This document shows positions 35,245 to 47,944 of a stretch of DNA of 64,000 nt, one piece after another; position 1 is the stretch's first letter, and every line of letters begins with the position of its first letter. The notes beneath the pieces are model-generated. The model ran no database searches, had not been told where the DNA came from, and worked only from the letters and a program-made list of their open reading frames with translations. The translations under genes were made by a program, and so were the position numbers. The stretch comes from Spirometra erinaceieuropaei (Eukaryota; Platyhelminthes; Cestoda; Diphyllobothriidea; Diphyllobothriidae): NCBI GenBank assembly GCA_902702965.1, contig CACRXP010000662.1:48255-112254 (forward strand), read 5' to 3'.

Positions 35245-36822
35245 TTGAAGGACTACCCGTCCCTCACTAAGTTCTGTCAGTTCACCGGGGAAGTTCAGCA
35301 TACGGTTAAACACCACATCATCACCACGGGGCAACCTGCTTACGCTCATCCTCGCCGTCTTCACCCTGATAAACTTCGGATAGCAAGGAACGAATTTAAG
35401 CATATGATGAACCTAGGAATTATTCGTCCTTCCTCCAGCCCATGGGCTTCTCCCCTCCACATGCTACCCAAGAAATCCACTGATGATTGGAGACCATGCG
35501 GCGACTATCGCGCTCTCAACAGAGCCACTGTTCCCAACCGATACCCGATTCCCCATATGCATGATTTTTCTCACACGCTAGCCGGAAAAACTATTTTTTC
35601 CAAATTAGACCTCGTGAGGGCATATCCCCAAATTCCGGTCGAGGAAGAAGACATCCTCAAGACCGTCGTCACAACGCCTTTCGGTTTGTTCGAATTCCTT
35701 TGCATGTCGTTTGGTTTGCGCAACGCGGCCCAATCCTTCCAACGCTTCATCGATGACATCTTGCGGGGTCTCTCATTCACCTATGTCTACATTGACGACC
35801 TACTCGTCGTAAGTTCTTCGACAGAGGAACATGCCTCGCACTTGCGCCAGATATTCGATCGTTTCCAGCAACATGGTCTGCAATTAAACGTCAACAAATG
35901 TATCTTTGACGTCTCTTCTCTAGATTTCCTTGGTCACCACGTCAACCAGCATGGAATCACATCGCTGCTAAAGAAGGTGCAGAGCATCCTGTCATTCCCT
36001 GTCCCCGAGACCCAAACTCAGCTGCGGCGTTTTATAGATCTTTTTATCCCTCACTGTGCGGCGACTCTAGCTCCCTTAACTGACCTTCTTAAATCTAAAT
36101 CAAGGCCCATCGAACTTCCTCCAGCAGCTCACTCAGCCTTTGAGGCAGCTAAGAAAGCTCTTGCTGATGCCACTTTCCTTCACTATCTCAGCTCTGATCC
36201 CCACGCACAGCTGATCTTGACCACTGACGCTTCCAACAATGCTGTCCGCGCAGTCCTGCATCAACAGGTGAATAGCCAGTTGCAGCCGCTGGCTTTCTTT
36301 TCACAGAAGCTACGACCGGCGCAGACTCGCTACAGTACTTTCTCTCGCGAACTCCTTGCCATCTACCTGGCCATTCGTCATTTTCGACACCTCTTAGAGG
36401 GCAGAGATTTTTCAGTTCACAGGGACCACAAACCTCTCACTTACGCCCTCAAGGCCAAGCCAGATAGGTACTCGCCCAGGAAAGTTCGTCATCTGGACTA
36501 TATATCGCAGTTCACGGCAGATATCCGCTACATCCGAGACAGCGACAATGTCGTTGCTGATACATTATCCCGTCCGGACGTCAACACACTTACATCCGAT
36601 TTCGACCTTGCGAAACTTGCAGACCTACAATCCATTGACGACCTGCGTACTACTACTACTCTGCAACTTCGAGATGCACCACTTCCCGCATCACCAGGCA
36701 CGATTTTGTGCGAATGGTCCACAGGCGCCCCTCGACCTGTTGTTCCACTGTCCTTCCGCAAGACAGTGTTTGGCCATTTCCATTCTCGGCACATCCTGGC
36801 ATCCGCGCTTCTCGTAAGCTAA
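35245..36822 (+). pseudogene. Gypsy reverse transcriptase and RNase H
   Basis: A 525-codon open frame. [47 protein letters not shown] (first Asp), [13 protein letters not shown] and YVYIDDLLV (catalytic YIDD). RNase [40 protein letters not shown] and NVVADTLSR. The linker usually reading FIG.VNFYRRFIPHCA is shortened here to [10 protein letters not shown], an in-frame deletion of about eight residues. The stop at 36822 results from a shift at the integrase zinc-binding domain. The best preserved part of the element. Confidence 0.9.
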
Positions 36823-37789
36823 TCGCTGCTCGTTTTATCTGGCCGAAGATGAACTCTGACATCGCTCTTTGGACTAAGTAGTGTTTAGCCTGCCAGAAAA
36901 ATAAAGTGCACCGGCACACATTTTCTCCACCAAGTACATTCGCCGTTCCAGATGTTCGATTCCATCACGTCCACTTGGATTTATCTGGTCCGCTGCTCCC
37001 TTCACGCGGGTACACGCATATTCTGACAGCGGTTGACCATTTAACACGATGGCCGATTGCCGTTCCCATCTCGGATACCTCGGCAGAAAATATCGCCATG
37101 GTTTTCCTGACGCACTGGATTTCAACATTTGGCGTTCCGGCCACCCTTACTACTGAACGCGGGAGTCAATTCAAATCTAGCCACTGAAACTGCTCGGGTG
37201 TGCGCACATCACAACCACGGCATACCACCCTGCCGTCAAGGGCATCGTGGAGCGCCTACACCGTCAACTCAAGTCCGCACTGATGTCTCAAACGGAATAA
37301 GCTTCTTGGAGTGACAATCTCCCTCTTGCGCTTTTGGACATCCGATCTTCTGTCAGGAAGGACATTCAATGCACTGCCGCCGAACTTGTGTACAGTACAC
37401 CACTCCGACTGCCCGGCGAATTTGTGCAGTCTTCCACGACAAACACCAACATCCCGAGCACCTTAATACAGCAGTTGAATAAACACATGGCCCAATTGCG
37501 CCAAACCCCCACTCGTCTGACATCGAAACATGTGTTTTTGCATGAGGACCTTAAATCTTCTCCATTCGTTTTCGTCCGGCATGACGCGGTTCGCAAGTCT
37601 CTCTGTTCTCCGTAGGATGGCCCATATAAGGTTCTTCAGTGTATAGACAAGTATTACGTCATTCAAAAGGCTGACAAAACTGACACAGTCTCCATTGACA
37701 GACTTAAGCCAGCCTATCCTGAGTGCGTCCCACTGTCGATTGTGCCACCGACTTCCTCTGCACCGTCCTCACCCGATCCACCCGTTTAA
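36775..37789 (+). pseudogene. Gypsy integrase remnant
   Basis: The HHCC domain can be followed in shifted frame to CLACQKNK, broken by a TAG near 36880. The core carries VHLDLSGPLLPS (first Asp), then TTERGSQF, where Glu replaces the second catalytic Asp, and after another shift AYHPAVKGIVERLHRQ with the catalytic Glu. The C-terminal part has FVFVRHDAVRKS, a TAG at 37613-37615 and DTVSIDRLKPAYPE, ending at TAA 37787-37789. Confidence 0.82.
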
Positions 37790-37982
37790 GTCCCCTCCAC
37801 TCAACCACCGCACTCGATCACACCGTCCACCCATACTGATTCTCCTTCCACTCCATCACGCACCTCATCTCGATCTGTAGACATATTCATTTTCCTGCCA
37901 AAGTCAAAGACTTTTTGGTGTAACATTTTGCATTTTTTTATCGAGCGTTTTTTGTACAACAAACGCTCTGGTTGGGGAATTG

Positions 37983-38468
37983 TGTAGGTTTACGCACATT
38001 TTCGATTTTTCACTCTAAACTTTCTTGTACACCTGAACATTTCTGTATGGCTGTTGAAATTAGCTTAAATACACACACTTGGTTTCGGCTTGAGTAAAAG
38101 TGTGATTGTTGTGTCTGTCTGCCGCTTGGTGGCATTGTTTCGTCGATTGCACTCCTTCGTCTCAATCTATTTTAGTCAATCAACATAAAACTTTATATCG
38201 TTTGGCCATATTTAACTTGACGTAAATTTCATCTGAGCGACAAGCCTCATTAACTGACTTCGCCTGGGAATTTTTCCCAGAACATCCAACCTACGGCCGA
38301 GAATTCTAGAGAAGGATTTATTTATCGTTAGTCTGTACAACTATTTACCTGTTGCCGTTTTTCTTATACTATCTTTGTTATCGTTATTTTTCATGTACTA
38401 CTCGCAACTTTCCCCACTTAGAGTTAGGTATTTATTAGTCTTTGTAGTTTAATTGTTGTTTACACTAC
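37983..38468 (+). repeat. Gypsy 3' LTR
   Basis: Matches the 5' LTR end to end (tgtaggtttacgc to gtttacactac) and follows a purine-rich ggttggggaa tract. The last base differs from the 5' copy. Confidence 0.88.
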
Positions 38469-38483
38469 GGTTTCCAAGCTAGA

Positions 38484-39012
38484 AGCCCTATACTTTCCGC
38501 GTAGAAAAAACGATGCATTTCTATACAGCATGGAAAGAGGATTTTATGGAGTCCATGAAATTTTACAATGGATTGGAGCCATATTGTGAACTTGACAAAC
38601 CACATTAGGAAGTTCAGAGACGCGATGATTTATGAACGGGTATTTCATGGCATTAAAAAATGACAATTATAAACCATTTAAAACCGAAGTTAAGACTTCC
38701 CTCGAACATAAAATTTGAAGAATACGTAATTTTCTACCGAATATGCATGCATGTTTTCCATGAAGTATGATTGAATTTATAAAGGCATCGAAAATCAATG
38801 AGAAAAATGCATGCTATGCAATCAACAATTTTTTACATAGTATAATTTGTGCATGCAGTCAAAACGAAATTCGTTCGAAAGCCGGCATCCTGGGATAACT
38901 GAATTATTACAGAATTATGCTGCATGATGAGTAGTTTTACAGCCCTACTTAGTTAAGCTTTTAAAAACAAAAACGCATTTCGGAATTTCGGTTGACGTTT
39001 TATGAGCTAGCC
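38484..39012. mobile_element. Foldback element, copy 3, left-truncated
   Basis: Matches the centre and right arm of the foldback elements in the MEG introns: cagtggattggagc-like and atgatttatgaacgg near 38620, ttccatgaagtatgattgaa near 38757, cggaatttcggttga near 38980. It begins just after the Gypsy 3' LTR, and no left half was found before the 5' LTR. Confidence 0.65.
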
Positions 39013-39014
39013 CA

Positions 39015-41995
39015 CCTACTGTACCTGTGACGCTCCGTAGTCAACACCTACGGACGATCTTATCCAACACAGTGGTAAAAACTCAGAATGCTCTGCTTGC
39101 AGATATCGTTTTGAACATATCCGTCCAATCTCCTAGGAAAGAGCTGGAACAGTATATTATTATGTACCACAATCTCGCCCGACCGGCATCGTACCGACGT
39201 TTCGCGTTAACAATTCTCTATTACACAATATTACTTCCTACATTGCAGTAACTTTTGTTTTTTCCTTCTATGCTTGCATTTACTTTAGCGCCTGCGGATG
39301 ACTGAAATCGTACTACCTTCTCGGTAGCACAATAATCCGTAGATCGACTTCTGGACAGCATGCTAAGCGGCAGCAGTGTTTATATCACTCTGTTTATATC
39401 ACTCTATATATTTGCCCCTACAGTTAAATACGTCTTTTGCAATTATACAGTGTTTTGATTTCCAACTTTTTACTGGGGTTAACATGCAAAATAACCCTTT
39501 GGAGAAATAGTCTAGGAGGTAACGGCTACAAAAGCTTGTAGTATTTCTTTAATATATACATATAGAGATATTGGAACATATAATACATTTTCGTCTGTAT
39601 TTCTGGCGCAAAAGTCCTAAAGCACGATGATAACTGGCTTAATTATGTATTTACTTTTAACATAATTCTGAAGTCTGATAGCGACCTACGGACATGAAAT
39701 ACCAATGAACGACTAATAGTCGCCAAACTTATTTTCAAACAAGACGTTTGGTTGGACAGCTCGTAATCATTTTGCGTACATTGTCATTTTATCAAAGGCA
39801 CTTGATATCGGAACTCCGGAGTCAGCCTTTAAAACAGAAGTATCCTTTGCTTGTCTGAAATTGTCATCCAGCATGACTGTAACATCTAATGCTTTAAGAA
39901 GTCTGTACCTGTGTTGTTCACAATACTATTGAAAATTCTTATTCAGAATCCCGACCAAGGATAAACAAAAGGCAAAAATTAATGTTTATTTTATTGACAA
40001 GAATGGTACTGTTAGAAAACCAGATACCAGGCATCACGTATACAACAATCAAACTGCGATGCAACTGTGTCGAAAATTACATAAGAAAGTCCACCGAAGC
40101 ATCATATGGTCCAGATATGTTTAGACACGGGATGCTTTAAGGGCGCTACTTGACTTTAGACACTCCTATGGCATTAAGATCAGTTAAAACCGTTAGCGAC
40201 TCATCCTATTGTCAGCGAAATTTACTAAAATAAATGATAAATTTCCGGCGGAGGACATTAAAAGTGACTTCAGTAAGCGCCGATGGCTTTTGTTAGTCAG
40301 TACAACAGTTAGTGTGTGCCATCGGGGTGGGAACAGGAAGTAGGAAACGAAGAAGAAGAAGATCAACAAAAAAATGAGCGAGTGGAAGGGGAGGTCAATA
40401 CAGTTTTTTGAATTTTGCTTATTAAGTCGTCTTCTTTCCGGTTATTATGCAAACGGACTGTGCATTATGTTGAAAAACCCATACAGTGAACAAAACAGAG
40501 AGAGGTACTTGCCTCTTTTTCGGAAAAGGGACTCGTAGACGTCAGCACTTACATAAACCTCTTCCGGAGAGCCTGTCTTCGTCTTCAAATAAAGATGTTT
40601 TGTTAATTATTGATGAAAAATGGAATTTTAAATTCCGCAAGCTATCGAACCCCACGACTGTTAGAAAATATGAAACGTAAGTCAAGCATATTAAGTGGTG
40701 ACCTCGCGAGGCATAATGGTTTGTTCATCATCGTGAAACGGTGCGTGCTTAGATGTCTAGTATGGTTATGGCTTGCATAAAAAACTGTAAACGTCTACTT
40801 ATCTGGGAGATCGGTTTAGCACGTTCCGGCAACTTGAGGACATTGGGTACTGAGACCAGCAATGAAGAACCTACAGTAGACATGCCTTCTCATGAGGTGT
40901 TAACTGAATTCTAAAATGCTTTTATAGCACAATATCGTCTAAATATGACCGTAATATTGCTTACAGTAGTGCATTATGCTATAAAATTTGGGACACGTCA
41001 GGATATCAGATTTCGAATAGCTTAGTTAAAATATTCTATCAAAATAACAATTTCAGTAGCATAAATTATCCACCTTGATTTTTTGCACCCACATATATTT
41101 GATTTTGTTTTGTGAAAAAAAATGCAAAAACTAATCTTAAATTTGCTTATTTTGCAGGAAAGCACGTTTTTTGATCTTATAATTGACGAAAAAGTGTCCT
41201 TCAGTATTGAAAGATGTTTGTGCTATCGAATAATTTTAAAACCGCTTTGCTGGTACAAGTGAATTCAGCATTTCCGAACTGTAAGCTGTGTAATTTTTGC
41301 ATGATGAAAATAACCATTTCTATGTGCCCTTATAAAGAGAACACATAAGGCCCATAAAACGTTTTACTGGGCGTAGCCAATGCTGTCCATCTTATAAACA
41401 GAATTGGTAAAATTGCGAATGCAATAGAGAATGATTGAAAATTTCCTGGTTTTTAAACATCTTTCAACCGCACCTTTTTGAAACCCGAAAAACCCTTTAT
41501 ATAATTTATAAAATTAGGAAAAATCATATGTTTCTGCCAAATAAACAGAAGTCATTTTAGCATATTGTTTTTATAAAAATCTATGTAAATTTGCAAAAGG
41601 CGCTGATAATCATAAGGAAAGCGTCATGTAATTATGTAAATATTTTTTGCGGAATATCGTTTACGTAGGCGGTCAACAAGTAGTCTGTTCGACATTTGGT
41701 TTTCTCGTCTGAGCAGAATATCCTGGTATTACACTATAGGTTAATCATAATTACAACACTTTTGAAGTCTTAATTTTGAATTGTTAACCCATTTTGAATG
41801 TACAATGGACTTCTGCGCGAGTTCAACAATAAAATGAATGTTTCGATGCTCGACAATCCTTCTTCTACAATTGCAAATATACATGGAACTCAAACCTTCG
41901 CTTTCATTAGTTATCAATATATAAAATGGACATTCAAACGCTGATCATATTAGATACTGGATTTATAAACAGGAAATCGGCTTCTTAACAAATCA
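39015..41995. other. Intergenic, nothing recognised
   Basis: AT-rich. Contains a small tandem tgtttatatcactc (39378-39405) and a GA-rich patch near 40350. The 64-codon frame 40486-40680 has no known motif. Confidence 0.5.
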
Positions 41996-42060
41996 AAGAA
42001 ATTCATTGATGTTTTGGCAGATTTTTAAATTATTCATATTGACCCAACTGTGAAAAACTC

Positions 42061-42145
42061 GGCGCCTCGGTGGGATTCGAACCCACGCAGTAAGGGGAAG
42101 GCTTTAGCGCAGCCAACGCTCTAACCACCTGAGCTACGAGGCCCC
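42061..42145 (-). tRNA. tRNA-like unit (probably SINE-like, not a working tRNA)
   Basis: Minus strand: GCCTCG...CGAGGC acceptor of 6 bp, D arm GCTC/GAGC, T arm GTGGG-TTCGAAT-CCCAC and a long variable region. The likely anticodon arm GGCT-GCGCTAA-AGCC lacks the usual T33; read strictly it gives GCT (Ser). Intact A and B boxes suggest Pol III origin. Confidence 0.35.
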
Positions 42146-42350
42146 GAGGTCAATATGAATAATTCAAAAATCTGCCAAAACATCAATGAATTACGCGAGC
42201 CTGGTAGTCATCTGGTGGATTCTAGGTGAATTACTTAGGAAATCCTGCTTGGGCAGTCAGCTTACTGTATCAGATTTGGTGGATTCCAGACGTTGCAGTA
42301 GGTTGGGCGGGTAACTTGACCCAAATGTGATTAAACTCGCGTCGTCCGGC

Positions 42351-42435
42351 GGGGCCTCGTAGCTCAGGTGGTTTGAGCGTTGGCTGCGCTAAAGCCTTCC
42401 CCTTACTGCGTGGGTTCGAATCCCACCGAGGCGCC
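42351..42435 (+). tRNA. tRNA-like unit, plus-strand partner
   Basis: Same as the minus-strand unit except gtttgagc in place of gttagagc in the D arm. The same structural reservations apply. Confidence 0.35.
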
Positions 42436-42759
42436 GAGTTTTTCACAGTTGGGTCAATATGAATAAATCAAAGAAATTCAGAAATCTGCTCTAAGTTTAA
42501 AATTGACAGAGAAAATTACGAAAAGGGTGTTGTCCAGCGCGAGAGTTCTGCAAATATCAGAGTTCTCAGTCTTATGACCTGCAGCGTGTGTAAATGCGCG
42601 CGTTCATGTGTTACAATATTACGCTTTTCAAGAACCTTTAAAGTTTCTTTATTCATGTTTCAAATTCCCAAGTTTCTGTCAAATACTGTCTACTACAAAT
42701 TCATTTCGTTCTCAACAATGATTGAGTAAAGAGCAATCTGAGGTCGAGGAAACTTGTAC

Positions 42760-43190
42760 TCCTCGCTGAAACAGAACGTCTATCATGGCCCTGTACTTGC
42801 ACGAAAGATTTCTGTAACTTCTGTATGGGCTGTGTCTCCCAGAGAATCAATTAAGCATATTAGACCCGCCAGAAATGACGTGCCCCCTACTTGCAGTCGT
42901 CTCGATCTCATGCCTGTTTGAGCGTGTCATTTGCTCCAGTTTAGTCAGTCAAAGCCCAACTAACTCCTGTTTCACCAGCTTATCTCACGCAGACAATCCC
43001 AAATGTCGACCCTGCATGTCAAGATCACTGTTGCGAGACCGTGTTTTGAGTAACTGCTGGTGCAACAGAAAGTTCATTGGGGCCGAACCTCCCGCCACAG
43101 GTCACAAATCCGTAAGTCGCAGATCCTTGTGCCATACATCAAGCTCCGCATTCTAGAATTTGACCACCGATCTTTCTTGTAAAATGTCTA
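42760..43190 (-). repeat. Dispersed repeat S, copy 2
   Basis: Inverted match of 27100-27520. The plus-strand open frame 42875-43156 falls inside it and shows no motif. Confidence 0.6.
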
Positions 43191-43275
43191 AACAGTGGGT
43201 AGATAAGGAGTGGGAAGATTGAATTGTACAGTACCTGTGCTAGCTCATTAAATGTCATAAATTAACACTGGTTAA

Positions 43276-43346
43276 AGAAGAAGACACGATCGTGTTTCCT
43301 TCCTCAAGACTACCTCCTGAGACTCGTCTCTTCGCTTCTATTGACA
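43276..43346 (+). mobile_element. Short 71-bp insertion inside the Tc1 element
   Basis: Flanked by ggttaa on both sides (43270-43275 and 43347-43352). Shares gacacgatcg and gactcgtctcttcgct-ctattgaca with the insertion at 1904-1995. Confidence 0.7.
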
Positions 43347-43684
43347 GGTTAACGACTTTAACGCAGAATCGGTAAGCACTACGGCTCCCAAAGTGTGACA
43401 GCGGAAAATAAAAGATGTGTCAAAGAAATAAAGCAAAATTCGTTTTCGAAAATATTATTTACTGAGATAAAAATAAATAATTTTCGACAGAAGTCACATT
43501 TTCGAGTAACGCCTTTATTACAACCAAGTTAATAAAGGCTACGCATGAGGGCGTATCAAGGAGGAGGGCGCACAAAAGGGCAAAAATAATAAAGGACAAA
43601 AACAGATACAAAACATTAGTACTTTGTTGATTGTCCATTTGAATTAATAACGGCAGAAGGTCTGTCAGACGAGGTTGTCTATGG

Positions 43685-44607
43685 TGGATTGTTAAATGTA
43701 ATTATTGAGTATGAAATCCAAATTGGCCTGCATTAATAGAGCCTTCTTATCTTTGTGCCCATTTCTTTTGACTATTCCAAAAGGATTTTCGATAGGATTC
43801 ATTTCGGGACTGTTGGCCGGGATAAAAATGGATTAGAGACCAAATGCGGAGAGGGTGGTTGTTTTCTAAAATGTTAGATTATATTTGCAATCGACATCAA
43901 ATTCGTACCCCTTTAGAGCGGTGTACAGGTGCATTGTCGCGCAAAATTACGGTATCCATTCGGCGCCGACTTATGCCGTTGTAACCGGAACATCTTTGAC
44001 AATTGCAATAAACATCTTGCCAGACATGCCGCTCACTGAATTTGATCGCCATCCAAATCATCATCCGCCGACAGTTCTTGAAAGTTCTCGTCGGTTTAGT
44101 GCATTTTCTTGGGAAGGTATTTCCACATGTGACGGTTTGGTGCGATTTCGTAGCCTTGTTTAAAAATAAAACCTCATCGGAGAAGAAAAAGCTCTTGCAA
44201 AATGAAGATCTGTGATCAAAATAATTAAAAGCAAATAAAAGCCGTACTCTAATTAGTTTTCTACTTAAATATGGCTTAATCATGGCCTTTCGCCGCTGCA
44301 GTTCAAATTTCTTAATCCTTTTCCTAATGATGTTCATAGAGAACATCGACAGATGTTCCCGTTGAATGGTCTCAATGGGCATGTTATGAAACTTTTTTAA
44401 TGCACGACGAATAAAACCGTCGTCTTGCTTACTTGTGGACCGTCTGGGTCCTCTTATCTTATTTCTAGGAACGGTTTTATCATTAATAATGCGCCATAAA
44501 AACTTTAAATCCGAAAGCTTTAATAGCGTATGAAACTGCTTTAATATCAGGAATCCTCCGATTCCGCCTAAATTCGGCCCTTTTTTATATTTAATATACA
44601 GATCCAT
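43685..44607 (-). pseudogene. Tc1-like transposase, interrupted
   Basis: The main minus-strand frame (44607-43897, 236 codons) has helix-turn-helix-like sequence in its first half (RGPRRSTSKQDDGFIRRAL), FSDEVLF with the first catalytic Asp, RRMMIWMAIKF, and VILRDNAPVHRSK with the second. After a stop and frame change the third catalytic residue follows in PANSPEMNPIENPFGIVKRN (about 43800). About 48 codons separate the second and third acidic residues, more than the 34 usual in Tc1, so either an insertion has occurred or this is a divergent subfamily. At least two stops in this interval disable it. Confidence 0.82.
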
Positions 44608-44744
44608 ATCGAACTTTCCTTCAGCACACGACCTTTTTGTCCTTATTTTAACTAACTAAACACAAATAACAACACCAAAAACACGCTACAGTTTCCACTT
44701 TAATTTTGACCCCCCCCTTTCATGAATTACCACAGGTACTGTAT

Positions 44745-46375
44745 GTCCTTTCAAGTGTGAAACACAGCCGTCGTTCGAAAGTATTTAAAGTATTGTCACC
44801 TTTGAAGGTCAGGGATATAAAAATGGCCTTTTTGGAACTGAATATTCTGTTAATTTTATCCATGTAAAGATGTATTTGTGTGGATAGATAAATTATACCT
44901 GAAGAGATTTAGCGAACATCGTTTGCTTCAGGACGCTAGTATTAAATCCAATTGCCCGACTTTCGTTGCAGAAATCACCGGTACGATGATTAAATCGTCC
45001 TAAATGCTGACATGGAAGTAGTCAAATAGGCAAAATCACACCCGGTAGTAACGTGCAAAATTTAATTTATGTCGCCTTTACTCCAGTACGTACGCATTGT
45101 GCCACAGGTTATTATCACAAATGAGCCGTAAGATATTCCACATTGACTTTCTGTTTTCAAACAACATTGGCTCTCCAGCACAACCGGTTAGGTTTCAGAG
45201 ATTTTTGGAATCTGCCTCATAATTTACAACACCTATCTTAGAGGCAGATTTTTTAAACTGCGCCCGATATCCGCATTCATTTTCAAACATTTTACATATT
45301 AAATTATTATAGTGGTGTTTTTGAATTGACATGGGACTACAGGGCATTCCTATCACATGCTATTGCGGAAGCTAGCAGAACACATAATTCCTATCACTAT
45401 GGAAATGAGGTCTTGACCACTGCAATCGATCCTCATATGGCAAACACGAAGGCTCGCAAAGATTTGAAGCCGACCGTCGGCTTGAAAAATGACATAATCG
45501 TCGCATTCTGTAGATGCGGATCTGTAAGTCAGACTTTCTTTCTCAAAACAATAAAATTATCTGAATTTAGGGTTAACCATACTTGAAGGCTGTTCAACAT
45601 CCATAAAAATATGATAAGACTATAGCGTCCAGCTAATTTACGCTCATGAGGTCACAAATGATATTCCAGTCGAACAATTTCATAATTTTCACTTGAACAG
45701 AATTATCGAGTATCAGAAGCAAGCCTACGCCGTCGGAACCTATAGACTTTGCTGAGGGTTTAAGGCACTTACTTCGAAGAAAGGTGTGTACATGTGCGTC
45801 ATCAATTTAATCATTTTTCGGCGAGAGTAAGTGACTCAACGCTGAAAGACTCGGAAAATTTTTACTACCGATGCCCCAGTGTTTTACTCCCTGCGGAAAT
45901 AAAAACGTGTAGAAATTGGCAAATTGATCATTAACTATAACCCTAGCACATATTTTTTAAAATGTGTTTGTAATTTTGGGTGTTAGCGTTTTCCATTCTA
46001 GAGTATCTTATTTGTGACCGCGACTGTATGGTGAAATCACCTAGAGCAGAAAATTGCTTGCCAGATCCCATAGTAGCGATCGTTTGCAACAATGTCTACG
46101 ATAAACGACATATGTCTGAGGCCACAAAAACTAAAGACGCTTCACGACATCGCACCCACTTTCGGATATTTGGCTGTTAGCGTAGATTTTTCAGAACCTG
46201 TAAGATTTCGTATTGTGTGCTGAACTTTTATGTTTTTATCTATCCAAATGGCTATAATTCCAAAATAATTCCTGGTCTTCTCATGATTGGAATCTAAAGT
46301 TTTCTTCTGCACCTACCCATTACAGAAATAGGATTTAGTCAATTAGGCGATTTTGTTATTTGTTCTGATCTGAGG
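44745..46375. other. Intergenic, nothing recognised
   Basis: No supported gene. A splice-like pattern near 45522 gives a 10-nt exon that is not in phase with anything and was discarded. Confidence 0.5.
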
Positions 46376-46379
46376 ACAT

Positions 46380-46710
46380 TTCGGTTACCTCGGTAGGATA
46401 AGGACCCGCTACGGCAAGTAGAAGGCCTCAGTAAAGTCAACGCTCTAACCATCTAAGCTACGATACCTCAACGGCAATCGTGAGTTTAATCAGATCGGGG
46501 TCAAGTTAGCCGGTAAACACTCTAAAACGTATGCAACTCGCCAAGTCTGATACAGTTAACTGACTCCTGTAGCAGGATTTCCTTAGTAATCCACTTAGAA
46601 TCTGCCAGATGTTTGCCAAACTTATGTAATCAATAGGTATTTTGATAGATTTTCAACGATTAACTTTTATCGAACTGGTAAAACTCGGTGACCATGGTGA
46701 TATTCAAGAC
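46380..46710 (-). repeat. Composite tRNA-like repeat V, copy 3, decayed
   Basis: Read on the minus strand it follows the family order: a decayed tRNA head, a spacer with aaacatctggcagattc, aaggaaatcctgc and tgtatcagacttgg, and then atcgtagcttagatggttagagcg as a second tRNA-like head. The T arm is corrupted (gcgggtccttatccta). Confidence 0.6.
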
Positions 46711-46714
46711 TAAG

Positions 46715-47940
46715 ACACCCTGTGATCCAAAGGCAACAACACTGTAAGCTTTTTCATGATATTTTTCTCATGTCGGAACACTCATAAGCCTTATGAGGCC
46801 GTATGGAGACTCAATTCCATGATTGAGTGGACATATCTTCACCGAAACACTCGAACGCTAGTCGCAGCGTGCACCGGCCAGTCTGCAGGGTACCTTTGCT
46901 AGCCTGCATCTGAAAGTAATTCCTCGTCGATTAAACAGAATAAGAAACTCCCTCTACTGGCATTTATTACCTCCTCCAACCTGCGAGATCGTCTGTATGT
47001 AATGGTTGCTAGGTCAGGCTAGAGAGGCAAGACGTTGTGGCGAGTATCAGCATCATCAAATTGCATTTGTTATTGATTGTTTCATAGATCTTCGGCTACT
47101 GTAGTACTACTGAGATCCTCCTTGAGGATTTGAAGAACGTGATAACTGTGACGAAGTAGCCTCACTAGATTCATTGGCATAGGGAATTCTAGGGCACTCT
47201 TGTTTCGTTAGTATTAAGTGAATGGGTGTGTTATCTAAACTGTTATCCTGAAAAAGGTGACAATTGACGGATGTTGATGTAGGTCTGAATTGTTCAGGTT
47301 CAATTGTCGGCGTCCTGGAAATAAAGAAAGTCGAAAACTGAAAATAGTTTACTAAGATGAAGTAATGATGACTTCTTGGGGAATTAGAGCAAATAAAAAG
47401 GGAAGTTAAGAAGTGCACATGAGCGCAACGGTGAGCACGCAATTTTTCCATTTTTCGAAACCAAAGAACACAGTTCGTAAATATGTGAATAATATAATTA
47501 TTTTTACTTTACGCTAAGATTTCAATAGGAGAGATATAGCGAGGGCGAAAACTATGATTGCGTTGACTGTCACAATGTACTTTAGCCGAACTAGTGACGG
47601 ACTGAAGGAGCTGAAAGTGGTCGGACCAAACTGAGTGCATGTTTGGATGATTGGCGTGGTCTCTTTGTGAATCAGCTATCAAAAGCTAGGCAAAAAACTA
47701 ACTGGCGAAAAGTGGTGTTTTATGTTTTTGACTCAAATGATCTCGTGTTTGCCACGACGCGATGACAAATACATAAGAATTTTACATACTCAACTCATAT
47801 TTTTCAATGGTCTTTTATTTGAGCTATATATAGTTGTAGCGCTTTTGCCCAATTTAAATATTTCGTAACACAGGTTAATTTCATTTACAAAACTCACTGC
47901 CTAATGTCAACCTAGAACCCCGATAAATTGTTACAGTAGA
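46715..47940. other. Intergenic, nothing recognised
   Basis: The minus-strand frame 47107-47451 (114 codons) has no motif I recognise; no repeat match was found. Confidence 0.45.
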
Positions 47941-47944
47941 AACA

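Larger units (their letters stand above)
33503..38468 (+). mobile_element. Complete Ty3/Gypsy LTR retrotransposon, inactivated
   Basis: Both LTRs are present and gag, protease, RT, RNase H and integrase follow in Gypsy order (integrase after RNase H). The total is 4966 bp. Frameshifts, stops, an in-frame RT/RNase H linker deletion and a changed integrase catalytic residue disable it. The LTRs differ at roughly one base in ten over the first 100 nt, so insertion is old. No target-site duplication is evident. Confidence 0.88.
42001..42480. repeat. Composite tRNA-like repeat V, copy 2, with inverted head
   Basis: Two 85-nt tRNA-like units, one minus (42061-42145) and one plus (42351-42435), nearly identical, are separated by the family spacer. 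Unlike the other two copies, the first head is inverted. It is also bracketed by an inverted repeat: 42001-42055 is the reverse complement of 42150-42197 (gtcaatatgaataattc..aaaaatctgcc). Confidence 0.75.
43229..44741 (-). mobile_element. Tc1/mariner transposon with TIRs and TA target sites
   Basis: Left end cagtacctgtgctagctcat (43229-43248) and right end, reversed, cagtacctgtggtaattcat match at all but a few positions; both are flanked by TA (43227-43228 and 44742-44743). Length is 1513 bp including a 71-bp insertion, typical for this superfamily. The transposase lies on the minus strand. Confidence 0.85.

Noticed and set aside
33497..38475. Target-site duplication of the Gypsy element
   Set aside because: Sequences tatgg before and ggttt after do not match, so none is claimed.
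42061..42435. Two functional tRNA-Ser genes
   Set aside because: 6-bp acceptor, missing T33 and membership in a dispersed repeat favour SINE-like units; listed with low confidence.
45512..45527. Candidate exon between ctgtag and gtaagt
   Set aside because: 10 nt, not a multiple of three, no paralog.
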